A stretch of 64,000 bases of DNA from Candidatus Cloacimonas sp. (lineage in GTDB: Bacteria; Cloacimonadota; Cloacimonadia; Cloacimonadales; Cloacimonadaceae): the NCBI GenBank assembly GCA_039680785.1, contig JBDKSF010000025.1, positions 1-64,000 on the forward strand. Reading direction: 5' to 3'. The notes below the pieces were generated by a model. It had not been told where the DNA came from. It saw only the letters and a program-made list of their open reading frames with translations, and ran no database searches. Below are positions 63,133-64,000 of this stretch, in pieces. The first letter of the stretch is position 1. Every line of letters begins with the position of its first letter. The position numbers and the translations under genes were made by a program.

Positions 63133-63306
63133 TTAGACAATTGCAAAAATAAAGGAGGGTTGACCTCCTGGTCAACTCACAACAAATAAACTATCAGGCA
63201 ATCCCAAAATAAAGCGGAAACAGTAAAACTCGGTTGTCAGGTGAACGACGAGGACATCGTTCTTCCTTGAATACTCTCTCACAGATTTATTTTCAATGGC
63301 TTCTTA
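63133..63306 (+). repeat. Composite two-hairpin intergenic repeat, copy at 63.1 kb
   Basis: This 174-bp copy is nearly identical to 31284-31457 and in the same orientation. Hairpin 1 (63158-63177) is GGTTGACC, TCCT, GGTCAACT, with the outermost pair lost. Hairpin 2 (63243-63262) is GAACGACG, AGGA, CATCGTTC. It lies upstream of the lipoprotein gene. Confidence 0.85.
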
Positions 63307-63791
63307 TTTTATATACCATAAGAAAATAAAAAATTCAAATGGGATTTGCTATCAATATTCCGCACTTGCATAATTTTGGATGTATTAGCTAAACTAATTT
63401 TGAAGGTGCTATCCAAGGGGGAGGTGAATTTCATTGACAGTATTTAACGCTGGATTTTTATAGGATATATGTAATTTGGGGTAATAGTTTTTTAAAAATG
63501 GCCTATCTGGTTATCCAGTTACACTTCGCTAAAACTACAAATTGCTATATACAGAAAGGTTCTTTGAGCTGAAAGATTTAAAGGAATAGAGAATAAGTAT
63601 GATTCCAAAAGCTCAAAAGAAAAGTCCTGATATAGGAAAAGTAAGTGTCATTAATAAATATGAGTTATAGAATTAGATGAGGTGGAAAACATAAAATAAG
63701 TGTTTATTAGTTTGTCGCTAAAGTAGAAAGGGAATCATACACTTTTCTATTATCACAAAAATATTAGGACTGCACTAGGATTATAAACGAA
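63307..63791. other. Intergenic leader of the edge methyltransferase gene
   Basis: About 480 bp of AT-rich sequence hold no convincing gene. A 23-codon frame from 63599 (MIPKAQKKSPDIG...) follows an AAGGAA but is too short to judge. No promoter stood out. Confidence 0.4.
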
Positions 63792-64000
63792 ATGATAACA
63801 TCGCATAAAATAATTATAGGTGATTCCAGATGGATGAAAGAAGTAAAAGATGAATCTGTTCATCTTATTGTTACTTCTCCACCCTATTGGCAATTAAAAG
63901 ATTATGGCAGTAATAAACAGATTGGTTTTAATGATACTTATGAAGAGTATATTAATAACCTTAATCTGGTTTGGAATGAATGCCAGAGAGTTTTACACAG
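63792..64000 (+). CDS. DNA methyltransferase, N4-cytosine/N6-adenine type, 5' part only
   Basis: The frame from ATG 63792 runs off the window: MITSHKIIIGDSRWMKEV, then HLIVTSPPYWQLKDYG. The TSPPYW tetrad region is catalytic motif IV of SAM-dependent amino-methyltransferases (S/D-PPY), here at the N-terminus followed by a YEEYINNLNLVWNECQRVL helix. This order (motif IV first) is the beta-class arrangement used by many N4-cytosine enzymes and by CcrM/Mod-type proteins. The ribosome-binding site is weak. Whether a restriction endonuclease follows cannot be seen. Confidence 0.85.
   Translation, partial: MITSHKIIIGDSRWMKEVKDESVHLIVTSPPYWQLKDYGSNKQIGFNDTYEEYINNLNLVWNECQRVLH

Noticed and set aside
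1-64000. tRNA, rRNA or tmRNA genes
   Set aside because: I saw no cloverleaf-like or rRNA-like sequence in the intergenic regions; a covariance-model scan was not possible here.

Overview
The window looks like chromosomal DNA of an uncultured, Gram-negative, anaerobic fermenter of the Fibrobacteres-Chlorobi-Bacteroidetes neighbourhood. Candidatus Cloacimonas (phylum Cloacimonadota) is the best guess. The reasons are: AT-rich DNA; secreted proteins ending in the PNP(F)...IYNLKGQL type of C-terminal sorting domain; a complete MoxR/Bat operon; a methylmalonyl-CoA:pyruvate transcarboxylase-like operon; pyruvate phosphate dikinase; and many outer-membrane proteins. The assignment is inference from protein content. 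No rRNA or tRNA gene was found.

Layout. 1-600: intergenic repeats. 0.6-3.8 kb: SNF2 helicase (minus). 4.2-8.0 kb: biotin-dependent carboxyltransferase operon (plus). 8.0-8.4 kb: decayed gene start plus a pyrimidine-rich minisatellite. 8.4-9.7 kb: pyrR-pyrF. 9.9-12.3 kb: a probable broken gene, a secreted sorting-domain protein and a PP2C phosphatase. 13.1-15.6 kb: MprF-like lysyltransferase. 15.7-17.45 kb: repeat arrays. 17.5-23.3 kb: minus-strand operon of a helix-hairpin-helix outer-membrane protein, a FadL/PorV-like barrel and a 5'-nucleotidase. 23.4-24.55 kb: mosaic of about 102-bp repeats. 25.0-28.0 kb: large fibronectin-type secreted protein. 28.5-31.2 kb: pyruvate phosphate dikinase.

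31.5-45.8 kb is one long minus-strand type IV pilus cluster (pilA, pilT, two minor prepilins, a large pilus-associated protein, pilM, N, O, P, Q, an invasin-like lipoprotein, pilB, pilC). It has a good sigma-54 promoter in front of pilA and a strong terminator after pilC. 46.2-48.2 kb holds a SurA-like foldase. 48.6-56.6 kb is the MoxR/DUF58/BatA-E operon. 56.7-59.0 kb holds rpmB, a cNMP-domain histidine kinase and an outer-membrane protein. 59.6-63.0 kb holds an M16 peptidase and a lipoprotein. The window ends inside a DNA methyltransferase gene.

Themes. The genes with recognisable roles are core metabolism (propionate/pyruvate carboxyl transfer, PPDK, pyrimidine synthesis) and cell-envelope functions (pili, foldase, Bat stress operon, lipid modification, secreted adhesin-like proteins). 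The most unusual content is intergenic: several families of structured repeats, some with stems that vary in a base-pair-preserving way, plus pyrimidine-tract minisatellites, one of which sits directly in front of pyrR. No CRISPR array, intact transposase, prophage or defence island was seen. Only the edge methyltransferase hints at restriction-modification.
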